From NCBI GenBank assembly GCA_029245825.1, contig JAQWON010000026.1, forward strand, positions 1 to 7,240: 7,240 nt of DNA, given 5' to 3'. This document shows positions 1 to 7,239 of the stretch, piece by piece. The translations under genes and the position numbers were made by a program. A model generated the notes under the pieces. It saw only the letters and a program-made list of their open reading frames with translations, did no database searches and had not been told where the DNA came from. The first letter of the stretch is position 1; each line of letters opens with the position of its first letter. The stretch comes from Flavobacteriaceae bacterium. GTDB taxonomy: Bacteria; Bacteroidota; Bacteroidia; Flavobacteriales; Flavobacteriaceae.

Positions 1-2
1 CG

Positions 3-56
3 GCGTTTTATTTGCTTCGACATGAAGAGGATGATATATACGAAATAAAGAAATAA
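3..56 (+). CDS. Possible C-terminal tail of an unidentified upstream gene (partial)
   Basis: Frame 3 is open from the window edge and reads AFYLLRHEEDDIYEIKK before a TAA at 54-56. The charged, Glu/Asp/Lys-rich end looks like a natural protein C terminus, and its stop lies just before the pyrG promoter. Seventeen residues are too few to name a family. Frame 1 is also open to 48, and on the minus strand an ATG at 23-21 could begin a divergent gene (MSKQIKR), so strand and frame are uncertain. Confidence 0.25.
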   Translation, partial: AFYLLRHEEDDIYEIKK

Positions 57-67
57 ATAAAAACTCA

Positions 68-96
68 TTTAATTTAGTTAAGATTTTGTAAATTTG
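68..96 (+). promoter_or_regulatory. Predicted Bacteroidota-type promoter for pyrG-yidC-mnmA
   Basis: TAAATTTG at 89-96 matches the Bacteroidota -7 element TAnnTTTG exactly. A weaker -33-like TTTA lies at 68-71, 17 bases upstream, against the consensus TTTG at a usual distance of about 17-23. With the -7 element spanning about -11 to -4, transcription would start near base 100, leaving a leader of about 27 bases. No other strong promoter is visible before yidC or mnmA, so this one probably drives all three genes. Confidence 0.5.
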
Positions 97-97
97 A

Positions 98-128
98 GTC
101 CGGTTATTTAAATTCATTTCTGCCGGAT
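98..128 (+). promoter_or_regulatory. Short inverted repeat linking the predicted pyrG transcription start to its start codon
   Basis: TCCGG at 99-103 is complementary to CCGGA at 123-127, and the final A is the first base of the pyrG ATG. Flanking G-U pairs (98 with 128, 104 with 122) could extend the stem to seven pairs around a 17-base AT-rich loop. The 5' arm lies at the predicted transcription start near base 100. An RNA beginning at C100 could form the core of the stem over the start codon, and one beginning at G102 could not. This resembles start-site switching control in enterobacterial pyrC and pyrD; function here is inferred. Confidence 0.35.
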
Positions 129-1746
129 GTCAATCGTTAAATATATTTTTGTTACTGGCGGCGTTGCTTCTTCTCTTGGTAAGGGGATAGTTTCGGCATC
201 TCTTGCTAAGTTGTTGCAATCTCAAGACTTTCGAGTAACTATTCAAAAGTTTGACCCATATATTAATGTCGACCCTGGGACATTAAATCCTTATGAACAT
301 GGCGAATGTTTCGTAACAGATGATGGAGCTGAAACAGATTTAGACCTTGGTCACTATGAGAGATTTTTAAACGTTAAAACCTCCCAGGCTAATAATGTTA
401 CTACCGGACGAATATATCAGACTGTTATTGAAAAAGAAAGGAGAGGAGATTTTTTAGGAAAGACAGTTCAAGTAATACCTCATATCACAAATGAGATAAA
501 ACAGCGCATGCAAATACTTGGTAATACTGGAGATTATGATATTATAATTACTGAGATAGGAGGTACGGTTGGAGATATAGAATCACTTCCTTATATTGAG
601 TCAGTTCGACAAATAGTATATGAGTTGGGTGATAATAATTCTATGGTAATCCATCTTACCCTAGTTCCTTTTCTTTCAGCTACTGGAGAACTAAAAACAA
701 AACCAACACAGCACTCTGTTAAAACTTTAATGGAGAGTGGAATTAAAGCAGATGTTATTGTCTGTAGGACTGAAAACAATCTTTCAAGTGATTTAAGAGA
801 CAAAATTGCACTTTTTTGTAATGTAAGAAGAGAAGCAGTGATTCAATCTATAGATGTAGAAACAATTTATGATGTGCCATTAAAAATGTTAGAGGAGGGA
901 TTAAATAAAGTTGTAATTAAGAAATTAAATTTAAAGCCAAATTCTGAACCAAATTTAGAACAATGGAAATCATTTTTAAAAAAATATAAAAATCCTAAAA
1001 AATCTATTGAAGTAGCTCTAGTTGGAAAGTATGTTGAACTTCGGGATTCTTATAAGTCAATTTTAGAGTCTTTAATTCATGCCGGAGCATATAATGAGGT
1101 GGAAGTTAAAGTTAAAAGTGTGCATTCTGAACATTTGGAAAAAGAAAAAAGTATAGATTTGCTTACTGGTTTTGATGGAATAATTGTTGCACCTGGTTTT
1201 GGAGAAAGGGGAATAGAAGGCAAAATAAAAGCAATAGCGTTTGCTCGTGAAAAAAATATTCCTTTTTTTGGAATTTGTTTAGGAATGCAGATGGCTGTAA
1301 TTGAATACGCAAGGAATGTATTAAATTTTAAGGAGGCTAATTCAACTGAAATTAATGATAAAAGTAAATACCCAGTGATTGATTTAATGGAAGATCAAAA
1401 GAGACTAACGATAAAAGGAGGAACCATGCGTTTAGGTTCATGGGATTGCAAGTTAGAAAAAGGCAGTATGGTTAGAGGAATTTATAAAAAAGAAATTATT
1501 TCGGAAAGACATCGTCATAGGTTTGAGTTTAACGATTTTTATAAAAATCAAATACTTCATGGTGACCTTAAATCTGTGGGTACTAATCCAGAAACTGGTC
1601 TAGTTGAAATAATTGAAAAATTAAATCACCCCTGGTTTGTCGGTGTACAGTTTCATCCCGAATACAAGAGTACAGTTTCAAATCCACATCCTCTATTTGT
1701 TTCATTTATAAAAGCATCAATAGAGGCTTCAACAAAGACTAAATAA
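127..1746 (+). CDS. pyrG: CTP synthase (glutamine-hydrolysing)
   Basis: Makes CTP from UTP, ATP and glutamine, the last step of pyrimidine nucleotide synthesis; cytoplasmic, tetrameric when active, allosterically activated by GTP. The 539 residues match the family length (E. coli 545). The N-terminal synthetase domain shows the P-loop GGVASSLGKG (11-20), the metal and UTP region around TDDGAETD (64-71), EIGGTVGDIES (143-153) and KTKPTQHS (190-197). The C-terminal class I glutamine amidotransferase domain starts near VALVGKY (296-302). It carries the nucleophile Cys384 in GICLGMQ and the His510/Glu512 pair in FHPEYKS, so both activities look intact. The ATG at 127 puts the P-loop at the usual distance from the N terminus. 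There is no Shine-Dalgarno sequence, as is normal in Bacteroidota, and the start codon overlaps a possible leader hairpin. The next gene, yidC, begins seven bases after the stop. Confidence 0.98.
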   Translation: MSIVKYIFVTGGVASSLGKGIVSASLAKLLQSQDFRVTIQKFDPYINVDPGTLNPYEHGECFVTDDGAETDLDLGHYERFLNVKTSQANNVTTGRIYQTVIEKERRGDFLGKTVQVIPHITNEIKQRMQILGNTGDYDIIITEIGGTVGDIESLPYIESVRQIVYELGDNNSMVIHLTLVPFLSATGELKTKPTQHSVKTLMESGIKADVIVCRTENNLSSDLRDKIALFCNVRREAVIQSIDVETIYDVPLKMLEEGLNKVVIKKLNLKPNSEPNLEQWKSFLKKYKNPKKSIEVALVGKYVELRDSYKSILESLIHAGAYNEVEVKVKSVHSEHLEKEKSIDLLTGFDGIIVAPGFGERGIEGKIKAIAFAREKNIPFFGICLGMQMAVIEYARNVLNFKEANSTEINDKSKYPVIDLMEDQKRLTIKGGTMRLGSWDCKLEKGSMVRGIYKKEIISERHRHRFEFNDFYKNQILHGDLKSVGTNPETGLVEIIEKLNHPWFVGVQFHPEYKSTVSNPHPLFVSFIKASIEASTKTK

Positions 1747-1753
1747 ATTTTTG

Positions 1754-3592
1754 ATGGAAGAAAAAAAATTTGATCCATATCAATTCATAGGTGTTTTTTT
1801 AATAGCATTAATTTTAACCTGGATGCTATTCAATAATGAAAATCCTCAAGAAATTTCAGAAAGTGATGAGGTTTCTAATAACACCTCTGAAATTTCTAAT
1901 AATGAAACTCCATCTTCAACTAATTCAGAAAATTCAGTTTTAAGCCAGGATTACGATAGACTGTATGGTGTTTATGGAGTACTTATGCAAGATAAAAAAT
2001 CAGAAGTCCAGGTTCTAGAAAATGAAAACCTTTACATTGAAATAGACCCAAAAGGAGGTTTATTGAAAAGAGTATGGTTAAAAAACTTTAAAAATTATCT
2101 TGATGAGCCTCTAAATTTAATTTATGAAAACAATAATTTTTTTAATATAAGATTTTCCACATTAGATGGAAGGACTTTAAATAGTAAAGATTTTTTCTTT
2201 GTTACAGAGTTAAGTTCTAAAAATGACAAACAAAGACTCTCTTTGAAATCAAAAATTTCAGATCAAGAATTTATTGAGTTTATTTATTCGATTGACCCCA
2301 AGACTTATTTAATTGAATTTGATCTAAAATCAAATGGAATGGCTTCTTTTATAGATTCCAAAGAAAATCCTATAATTGAAATTAAAAATAGAGTTTTTAG
2401 AAATTCAAAAAGTATTGATTATGAAAACAGGTACACTGAATTAACATATGGATATGAAGAGGATAAGGTTGATTATTTGTCAGTCACTGGAGAAGATAAA
2501 GAAGCTGAAAATCAAGTTAGATGGGTTTCTTTTAGGCAACATTTTTTTAGTACAATTATAATTCCTAAAGAAAAGATATCTGAAGTAAGTTTTTCTTCCA
2601 TTAATTTAGCTGACAAGGATGATTTAAATCAACGTTATACAAAAGATTTTTCAATTTCATTTCCAATAAAATATTCTTCCGGTAATTTTGATTCTCAGTT
2701 TGAATATTATTTTGGACCGAGCGATCACCAAATCTTAAAATCTTATGACAGAGATCTAGAATCATCAGTTTCGCTTGGCTGGGGGATTTTTGGATGGATC
2801 AACAAGTTTATTTTTTTACCACTTTTTGGTTTTTTATCTTCCTTTTTGCCTTATGGTATATCAATAATAGTAATGACAATTATTGCCCGTTTGGCCATGT
2901 CTCCTGTTACATATAAATCTTATGTTTCTCAAGTCAAAATGAAAATTCTTCGCCCAGAGATTGAGCAAATAAACAAGAAATTTAAAGATGATGCTATTAA
3001 AAGACAACAAGAAACGATGAGTCTTTACAGTCAAGCTGGAGCAAATCCTATGTCGGGATGTGTTCCTGCTTTAATTCAGCTTCCGGTTTTTTACGGTTTG
3101 TTTGTTTTCTTTCCAATCGCATTTGAACTTCGTCAAAAAAGTTTTCTATGGGCGGATGATCTTTCATCTTATGATGTAATAGTTGAATTACCTTTTTATT
3201 TTCCGCTTTATGGCGATCATATTAGTTTATTTCCAATTCTTGCATCAGGTGCTATTTTTATTTATACAAAAATGACTATGGGTCAGCAAACTATGCCCCA
3301 ACAACCTGGAATGCCTAATATGAAAATTATTATGTATTTAATGCCATTAATGATGCTTTTCTTTTTCAATAATTATTCAAGTGGCTTGAGTTTATATTAT
3401 TTTGTTTCAAATTTGTTGACTATATTTTTAATGCTCGTTATCAAAAATTATATTATTGATAATAACAAAATACATGCTCAAATAGAGGAAAATAAAAAGA
3501 AGCCTAAGAAAGCGTCTGGTTTCACTGCGAGACTCCAGAAGGCTATGGAGGATGCAGAAAAGCAAAAAAAATCAAGAAAAAGAGGATTTTAA
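1754..3592 (+). CDS. yidC: Membrane protein insertase YidC
   Basis: Inserts proteins into the inner membrane alone or with the Sec translocon. I chose the ATG at 1754, giving 612 residues that begin MEEKKFDPYQFIG; an in-frame TTG lies just before it at 1751. The first membrane helix is at about 11-27, followed by a Ser/Asn/Glu-rich linker (about 31-62) and a large periplasmic beta domain (about 80-335). The conserved Oxa1/YidC core follows, with helices at about 353-383, 435-457, 490-508, 524-540 and 545-564. Arg379 in TIIARLAMSP aligns with the substrate-groove arginine of E. coli YidC (Arg366). The loop from about 390 to 430 (QVKMKILRPEIEQI onward) and NPMSGCVPALIQLPVF are typical. The tail from 580 is very lysine-rich, which suits ribosome or RNA contact. 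It is longer than E. coli YidC (548), as is usual in Bacteroidota. It sits seven bases behind pyrG and is probably co-transcribed. Confidence 0.97.
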   Translation: MEEKKFDPYQFIGVFLIALILTWMLFNNENPQEISESDEVSNNTSEISNNETPSSTNSENSVLSQDYDRLYGVYGVLMQDKKSEVQVLENENLYIEIDPKGGLLKRVWLKNFKNYLDEPLNLIYENNNFFNIRFSTLDGRTLNSKDFFFVTELSSKNDKQRLSLKSKISDQEFIEFIYSIDPKTYLIEFDLKSNGMASFIDSKENPIIEIKNRVFRNSKSIDYENRYTELTYGYEEDKVDYLSVTGEDKEAENQVRWVSFRQHFFSTIIIPKEKISEVSFSSINLADKDDLNQRYTKDFSISFPIKYSSGNFDSQFEYYFGPSDHQILKSYDRDLESSVSLGWGIFGWINKFIFLPLFGFLSSFLPYGISIIVMTIIARLAMSPVTYKSYVSQVKMKILRPEIEQINKKFKDDAIKRQQETMSLYSQAGANPMSGCVPALIQLPVFYGLFVFFPIAFELRQKSFLWADDLSSYDVIVELPFYFPLYGDHISLFPILASGAIFIYTKMTMGQQTMPQQPGMPNMKIIMYLMPLMMLFFFNNYSSGLSLYYFVSNLLTIFLMLVIKNYIIDNNKIHAQIEENKKKPKKASGFTARLQKAMEDAEKQKKSRKRGF

Positions 3593-3613
3593 TACTCTCT
3601 TTAATAAACTTAT

Positions 3614-4810
3614 ATGAGTAAAAAGAAAGTTGTTGTGGCTCTTTCAGGCGGAGTAGATTCAAGTGTTTCAGCCTATTTACTTAAAAAAAAAGGATATGAT
3701 GTGATTGGTTTGTTTATGAAGAATTGGCATGATGAATCAGTTACGATTTCAAAAGAATGTCCTTGGCTTCAAGATAGCAATGATGCAATGCTAATTGCAC
3801 AAAAATTAGGGATCCCTTTTAAAATAATTGATCTAAGCGTTGAATATAAAAAAAGAATAGTAGATTATATGTTTAGTGAATATAAAAAGGGAAGGACTCC
3901 CAATCCCGATGTTATTTGCAATAGAGAGATCAAATTCGATGTTTTTTTAAAAATAGCCTTATCTATGGATGCTGATTATGTTGCCACAGGACATTATTGC
4001 CAAAAAAAATCTTTTGAAAATTCTATTGGCGAGCAGGTAAATAGTTTACTTAGCGGAGTTGATAAAACAAAAGATCAATCATATTTTTTATGTCAAATTA
4101 ATCAGTTTCAGCTTCAAAAAGTGATATTTCCAATAGGAGGCCTCAAGAAAAATGAGGTTAGGAAAATTGCTAAAGAAATAGGATTAGTAACTGCTGATAA
4201 AAAAGATTCTCAAGGACTTTGCTTTATTGGAAAAATAAGTCTTCCAGAATTTTTAAGTCAAAAATTAAAACCAAAAGAGGGTAAAATCATTCAAATCAAA
4301 GATGAATTGAAAAAGTTATCTGAGAATTTATACGGTAAAAACTTTGATATAAAATTACTTAACGAATTATCAAAGAAAAGAAGGTATAAAATAAATGAAG
4401 GTGAAGTAATAGGAGCTCATAAAGGCGCTCATTTCTTTACCATTGGACAAAGAAAAGGACTTTCTGTTGGAGGTCATTCTCAACCACTTTTTGTTATTAA
4501 TACTGATGTCAAAAATAATTTAGTTTATGTTGGTGAAGGTGCAAATCATACAGGTTTATTTAGAAGAGCTCTTAAGATTAAAAAAGGCAGTGAAAAATGG
4601 ATTCGTTCTGATTTAACAATAGATTTTGATCAGAGAATGGATGTTTTGGTTAGAATAAGATATCGTCAACCTCTTCAAGAGGCTATTATTTATAAAAAGA
4701 AAGAAGGTTTTTTTATTGTTTTTAAAAATCATCAATCTTCTATAACTTCAGGGCAATTTGCCGCTTGGTATGTTGGTGAAGAGCTTATTGGATCTGGAGT
4801 TATAAATTAG
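3614..4810 (+). CDS. mnmA: tRNA-specific 2-thiouridylase MnmA
   Basis: Adds the 2-thio group to the wobble uridine (U34) of tRNAs for Lys, Glu and Gln, using ATP and a persulfide sulfur donor. The PP-loop ATP pyrophosphatase motif SGGVDSS is at 11-17. The two catalytic cysteines are present: Cys102 in NPDVICNREIKFD and Cys203 in SQGLCFIG, equivalent to E. coli Cys102 and Cys199. ATGHYC (124-129) and the central-domain motif FTIGQRKGLSVGG (275-287) are also visible, and a beta-barrel C-terminal domain ends in SGQFAAWYVGEELIGSGVI. The 398 residues exceed E. coli's 368. The extra length lies mainly between the second cysteine region and the central domain (about 228-265, Lys-rich), as in other Bacteroidota. 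It follows yidC by 21 bases with no visible promoter, so it is probably the last gene of the pyrG transcript. Its TAG overlaps the lysA stop on the opposite strand. Confidence 0.96.
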   Translation: MSKKKVVVALSGGVDSSVSAYLLKKKGYDVIGLFMKNWHDESVTISKECPWLQDSNDAMLIAQKLGIPFKIIDLSVEYKKRIVDYMFSEYKKGRTPNPDVICNREIKFDVFLKIALSMDADYVATGHYCQKKSFENSIGEQVNSLLSGVDKTKDQSYFLCQINQFQLQKVIFPIGGLKKNEVRKIAKEIGLVTADKKDSQGLCFIGKISLPEFLSQKLKPKEGKIIQIKDELKKLSENLYGKNFDIKLLNELSKKRRYKINEGEVIGAHKGAHFFTIGQRKGLSVGGHSQPLFVINTDVKNNLVYVGEGANHTGLFRRALKIKKGSEKWIRSDLTIDFDQRMDVLVRIRYRQPLQEAIIYKKKEGFFIVFKNHQSSITSGQFAAWYVGEELIGSGVIN

Positions 4811-6072
4811 CTGTTGTTTTTATTGGAAAATTCTATTTTTATTTGGTTTCTTAAAATATCTTTCATGGTTTCCCTTTTTCGAATTAGATAAGATTTATTA
4901 TCCATTATCAATACTTCGGCAGGACGATATCTCGAATTATAATTGCTTGACATGTTGTAACAATAAGCGCCTGAGTTTTTAAATAATAAATAATCACTTT
5001 CAGAGATCTCAGATATTTTTCTATTATTACCAAATGTATCCGTCTCACATATATAACCTACAATTGAATAAAATCTTTTTTTTCCTTTTGGGTTTGAGAT
5101 GTTTTCAATCTCATGATGCGATCCATATAGCATAGGTCTTATTAAATGATTGAAACCACTATCGATATGAGCAAAAACAGTCGAGGTAGTTTGTTTTATA
5201 GCATTAACTTTAGCGATAAAGTATCCTGCTTGGCTAACTAAAAATTTTCCAGGCTCAAAAACTAGTTCAATTTCCCTTCCATATTCCTTACAAAATGATT
5301 TGAATTTTTGAGTTAATTTTAAGCCTAACTCTTCAATATTTGTCTCAATATCTCCTTCAAAATAAGGTACTTTAAATCCGCTTCCAAAGTCAATAAATTC
5401 AAGATCTTTAAAATTTTTAGCAGTTTCAAACAAAATTTCAGAGGCATTTAAAAAAACGTCTATATCCAAAATATCACTTCCTGTATGCATGTGAATACCA
5501 TTTATATTCATTTTAGTATTTTTTACAATTCTAAGAATATGGGGAATTTGATGAACTGATATCCCAAATTTCGAATCAATATGGCCAACTGATATTTTAT
5601 TATTCCCACCTGCCATTATGTGAGGGTTTATTCTAACGCAAACAGGTTTTTTTGGATGTTTAGTTCCAAATTGTTCCAACAAAGAAAGATTGTCAATATT
5701 TACCCTAACACCCATTGATGAAACCTTTTCTATTTCCTCTAGTGAAACACCGTTTGGAGTATAAATTATCATATCTGGATCAAACCCTGCCTTTATGCCC
5801 AATTTCACCTCTTGAATTGAGACGGTGTCAAGACCAGCCCCAAGTGAGCGGATAAAACTTAAAATAGAAATATTTGATAGTGCTTTTGCTGCGTAGCAGA
5901 TCTTTAAAGATTTTATTTTTGAAAATGATGATATTAATCTTTTGTACTGAGCAGAAATTATGTTCGCGTCATAAACATAAATTGGCGACCCATATTCATT
6001 TGCGATATCTATTAAAAATTTTTCTTTCAATTTTCTAATTATTTTGGATGCAAATGTAATATTTATAGACAA
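4807..6072 (-). CDS. lysA: Diaminopimelate decarboxylase
   Basis: Removes CO2 from meso-diaminopimelate to give L-lysine, the last step of the DAP pathway; a PLP-dependent fold-type III cytoplasmic dimer. Numbering from the TTG at 6072, the PLP lysine is Lys63 in CYAAKALSN. HMHTGS (194-199), FGSGFKVPY (229-237) and EPGKFLVS (273-280) bind cofactor and substrate. CETDTF (342-347) carries the catalytic cysteine, and GAYCYNMSSNYNSRYRPAEVL is the usual C-terminal block. There is no in-frame ATG before Met101, and a stop codon lies immediately upstream of the TTG at 6072, so the start must be non-ATG. The TTG at 6072 gives 421 residues. A second TTG at 6030 gives 407, begins MKEKFLIDIANEYGSP, matches the usual family N terminus better and follows an A-rich stretch. 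The gene converges on mnmA, sharing bases 4807-4810, and diverges from sucC. Confidence 0.95.
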   Translation of the reverse strand: MSINITFASKIIRKLKEKFLIDIANEYGSPIYVYDANIISAQYKRLISSFSKIKSLKICYAAKALSNISILSFIRSLGAGLDTVSIQEVKLGIKAGFDPDMIIYTPNGVSLEEIEKVSSMGVRVNIDNLSLLEQFGTKHPKKPVCVRINPHIMAGGNNKISVGHIDSKFGISVHQIPHILRIVKNTKMNINGIHMHTGSDILDIDVFLNASEILFETAKNFKDLEFIDFGSGFKVPYFEGDIETNIEELGLKLTQKFKSFCKEYGREIELVFEPGKFLVSQAGYFIAKVNAIKQTTSTVFAHIDSGFNHLIRPMLYGSHHEIENISNPKGKKRFYSIVGYICETDTFGNNRKISEISESDYLLFKNSGAYCYNMSSNYNSRYRPAEVLIMDNKSYLIRKRETMKDILRNQIKIEFSNKNNS

Positions 6073-6129
6073 TCAAAAAGGAAATTAATGCTGTATCTAA
6101 AAAAATAAAACAATTTGTTATAAATAAAA

Positions 6130-6137
6130 CAAATATA
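6130..6137 (-). promoter_or_regulatory. Candidate -7 promoter element for lysA
   Basis: The minus strand reads TATATTTG from 6137 to 6130, an exact TAnnTTTG match. Transcription would start near 6126, giving a leader of about 54 bases to the TTG at 6072 or about 96 to the TTG at 6030. No clear TTTG -33 element lies at the expected distance, and the region is very AT-rich, so chance matches are likely. Confidence 0.35.
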
Positions 6138-6172
6138 GCTTTACTTTGATGTGTTTTGTTGTGATGATTTAT

Positions 6173-6180
6173 TATTTTTG
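6173..6180 (+). promoter_or_regulatory. Candidate -7 promoter element for sucC
   Basis: TATTTTTG at 6173-6180 matches TAnnTTTG exactly and would start transcription near 6184, only about 12 bases before the sucC ATG. Possible -33 elements (TTTG at 6145-6148 and 6155-6158) are spaced 24 and 14 bases away, both outside the best range. This is a weak but plausible call in an AT-rich gap. Confidence 0.35.
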
Positions 6181-6195
6181 AGTGAAACTATCTTT

Positions 6196-7011
6196 ATGAA
6201 CGTACATGAATATCAAGCAAAGGAGATTTTAGCTAAATCAGGAGTCTCTGTTCAAAGAGGAATAACTGCTTCTAATACTGATCAAGCTGTTAGAGCAGCT
6301 ACTAAATTGACTGAAGACACAGGGACGAAAATTCACGTTATAAAGGCGCAAGTTCATGCTGGAGGAAGAGGTAAAGGAGGTGGAATCAAACTAGCTAAAA
6401 GTTTAGAAGAAGTAAAATCTATTTCAAATAAAATAATTGGAATGAATCTTGTAACTCCTCAAACTCCTCCAGAGGGAAAAAAAGTCAATTTAGTTTTAAT
6501 TGCTGAAGACGTTTATTATCCTGGAAAAATTGATCCAGAAGAATTTTATGTTTCTGTATTATTGAATCGGTCAACTGGAAGAAATATGATCTTGTATTCA
6601 CCTGAGGGAGGTATGGATATTGAAACAGTTGCTGAAAAAACACCTCATCTCATATATACTGAAGAAATAGATCCTAATTATGGGTTATTGTCTTTTCAAG
6701 CTAGAAATATTGCTTTTAATCTTGGGTTATCAGGTATTGCTTTTAAAGAGATGACTAAATTCATTGTTTGCCTTTATAATTCCTATCTAAAATCTGATGC
6801 TACTCTTTTTGAAATTAATCCTGTCCTGAAAACATCTGACGAAAAAATAATTGCAGTTGACGCAAAGATGACACTGGATGATAATGCTTTATTTCGTCAT
6901 AAAGACTATGCTGAACTTAGAGATCTTTCCGAGGAAAATCCTACCGAGGTCGAGGCAAGTGAAGTGGGGTTAAATTACGTTGCTTTGGACGGTAATGATT
7001 TTGTCGTCTGA
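6196..7011 (+). CDS. sucC: Succinyl-CoA synthetase beta subunit, 3' part lost at an inverted join
   Basis: The beta subunit binds the nucleotide in the TCA-cycle enzyme that interconverts succinyl-CoA and succinate with ATP or GTP formation; it pairs with SucD. I chose the ATG at 6196 (MNVHEYQAKEILAKSGV), the classic family N terminus; an in-frame GTG at 6151 would add 15 unconserved residues. The ATP-grasp domain shows HAGGRGKGGGIKL (54-66), EEFYVSVLLNR (115-125), and the metal-binding Asn208 in EINP and Asp222 in VDAK. Homology runs to YVALDGN (261-267). The next four codons (DFVV) and the TGA at 7009-7011 come from inverted sequence, so genuine coding ends at about 6996. The family is about 390-400 residues, so about 125 are missing, including most of the C-terminal CoA-ligase domain. 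In the source genome the gene is probably intact. GC content rises after about 6920, so the last 75 bases before the join may already be from another organism. Confidence 0.9.
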   Translation: MNVHEYQAKEILAKSGVSVQRGITASNTDQAVRAATKLTEDTGTKIHVIKAQVHAGGRGKGGGIKLAKSLEEVKSISNKIIGMNLVTPQTPPEGKKVNLVLIAEDVYYPGKIDPEEFYVSVLLNRSTGRNMILYSPEGGMDIETVAEKTPHLIYTEEIDPNYGLLSFQARNIAFNLGLSGIAFKEMTKFIVCLYNSYLKSDATLFEINPVLKTSDEKIIAVDAKMTLDDNALFRHKDYAELRDLSEENPTEVEASEVGLNYVALDGNDFVV

Positions 7012-7239
7012 TGTTTTCAAAACAGGATTAATTTCAAAAAGGGAAGCATCGGATCCAACATAGGCATTATACAATGAAGTAATAAATTTTACCATTCCTT
7101 TAAAGGCAGTGCCAGTCAATCCCAAGTTAAAAGCCACGTTTCGGGCTTGAAAGCTTTGCAATCCGTGGGCTGGATCAATCTCTTCAGTAAAGATCAATTC
7201 AGGGGTATTCTCTGCTACCGCTTCTATGTCCATTCCACC
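6607..7239. repeat. Diverged inverted repeat made by two sucC segments
   Basis: Bases 6607-6858 on the plus strand and 7239-6988 on the minus strand encode the same 84 residues of SucC (138-221), separated by 129 bases. By hand the arms differ at 20 of 84 amino acids. The longest identical DNA run I noticed is 20 bases, CTTTTTGAAATTAATCCTGT. This is homology between two orthologues in opposite orientation, not a mobile-element terminal repeat. Confidence 0.85.
6988..6997. other. Inverted join point with probable microhomology
   Basis: GACGGTAATG at 6988-6997 fits both parents. Read forward it codes for the DGN of the family motif NYVxLDGN plus the G of the next codon. Read in reverse it ends the DKIITV block of the second sucC. 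Forward homology fails after it and reverse homology fails before it, so the switch lies within these ten bases or directly beside them. Confidence 0.75.

Noticed and set aside
1..23. Divergent minus-strand gene starting at an ATG at 23-21
   Set aside because: Only seven codons are visible, without supporting homology; mentioned only as an alternative to the plus-strand tail.
591..803. Minus-strand open frame of 70 codons inside pyrG
   Set aside because: It is antisense to the well-conserved synthetase domain of pyrG and resembles no known family; a shadow frame.
1844..1939. Repeated Ser/Asn/Glu codons in yidC as a tandem repeat
   Set aside because: The stretch is a low-complexity linker after the first membrane helix, common in Bacteroidota YidC, with no regular repeat unit.
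6109..6119. AACAATTTGTT near-palindrome in the lysA-sucC gap
   Set aside because: It has five-base A/T-rich arms around a single base in very AT-rich DNA; chance is sufficient and no further copy supports an operator.
6151..6195. GTG-initiated N-terminal extension of sucC
   Set aside because: It adds 15 residues (MFCCDDLLFLSETIF) not found in the family, and the ATG at 6196 gives the standard MNVHEYQAKE start. The candidate promoter also lies inside the extension.
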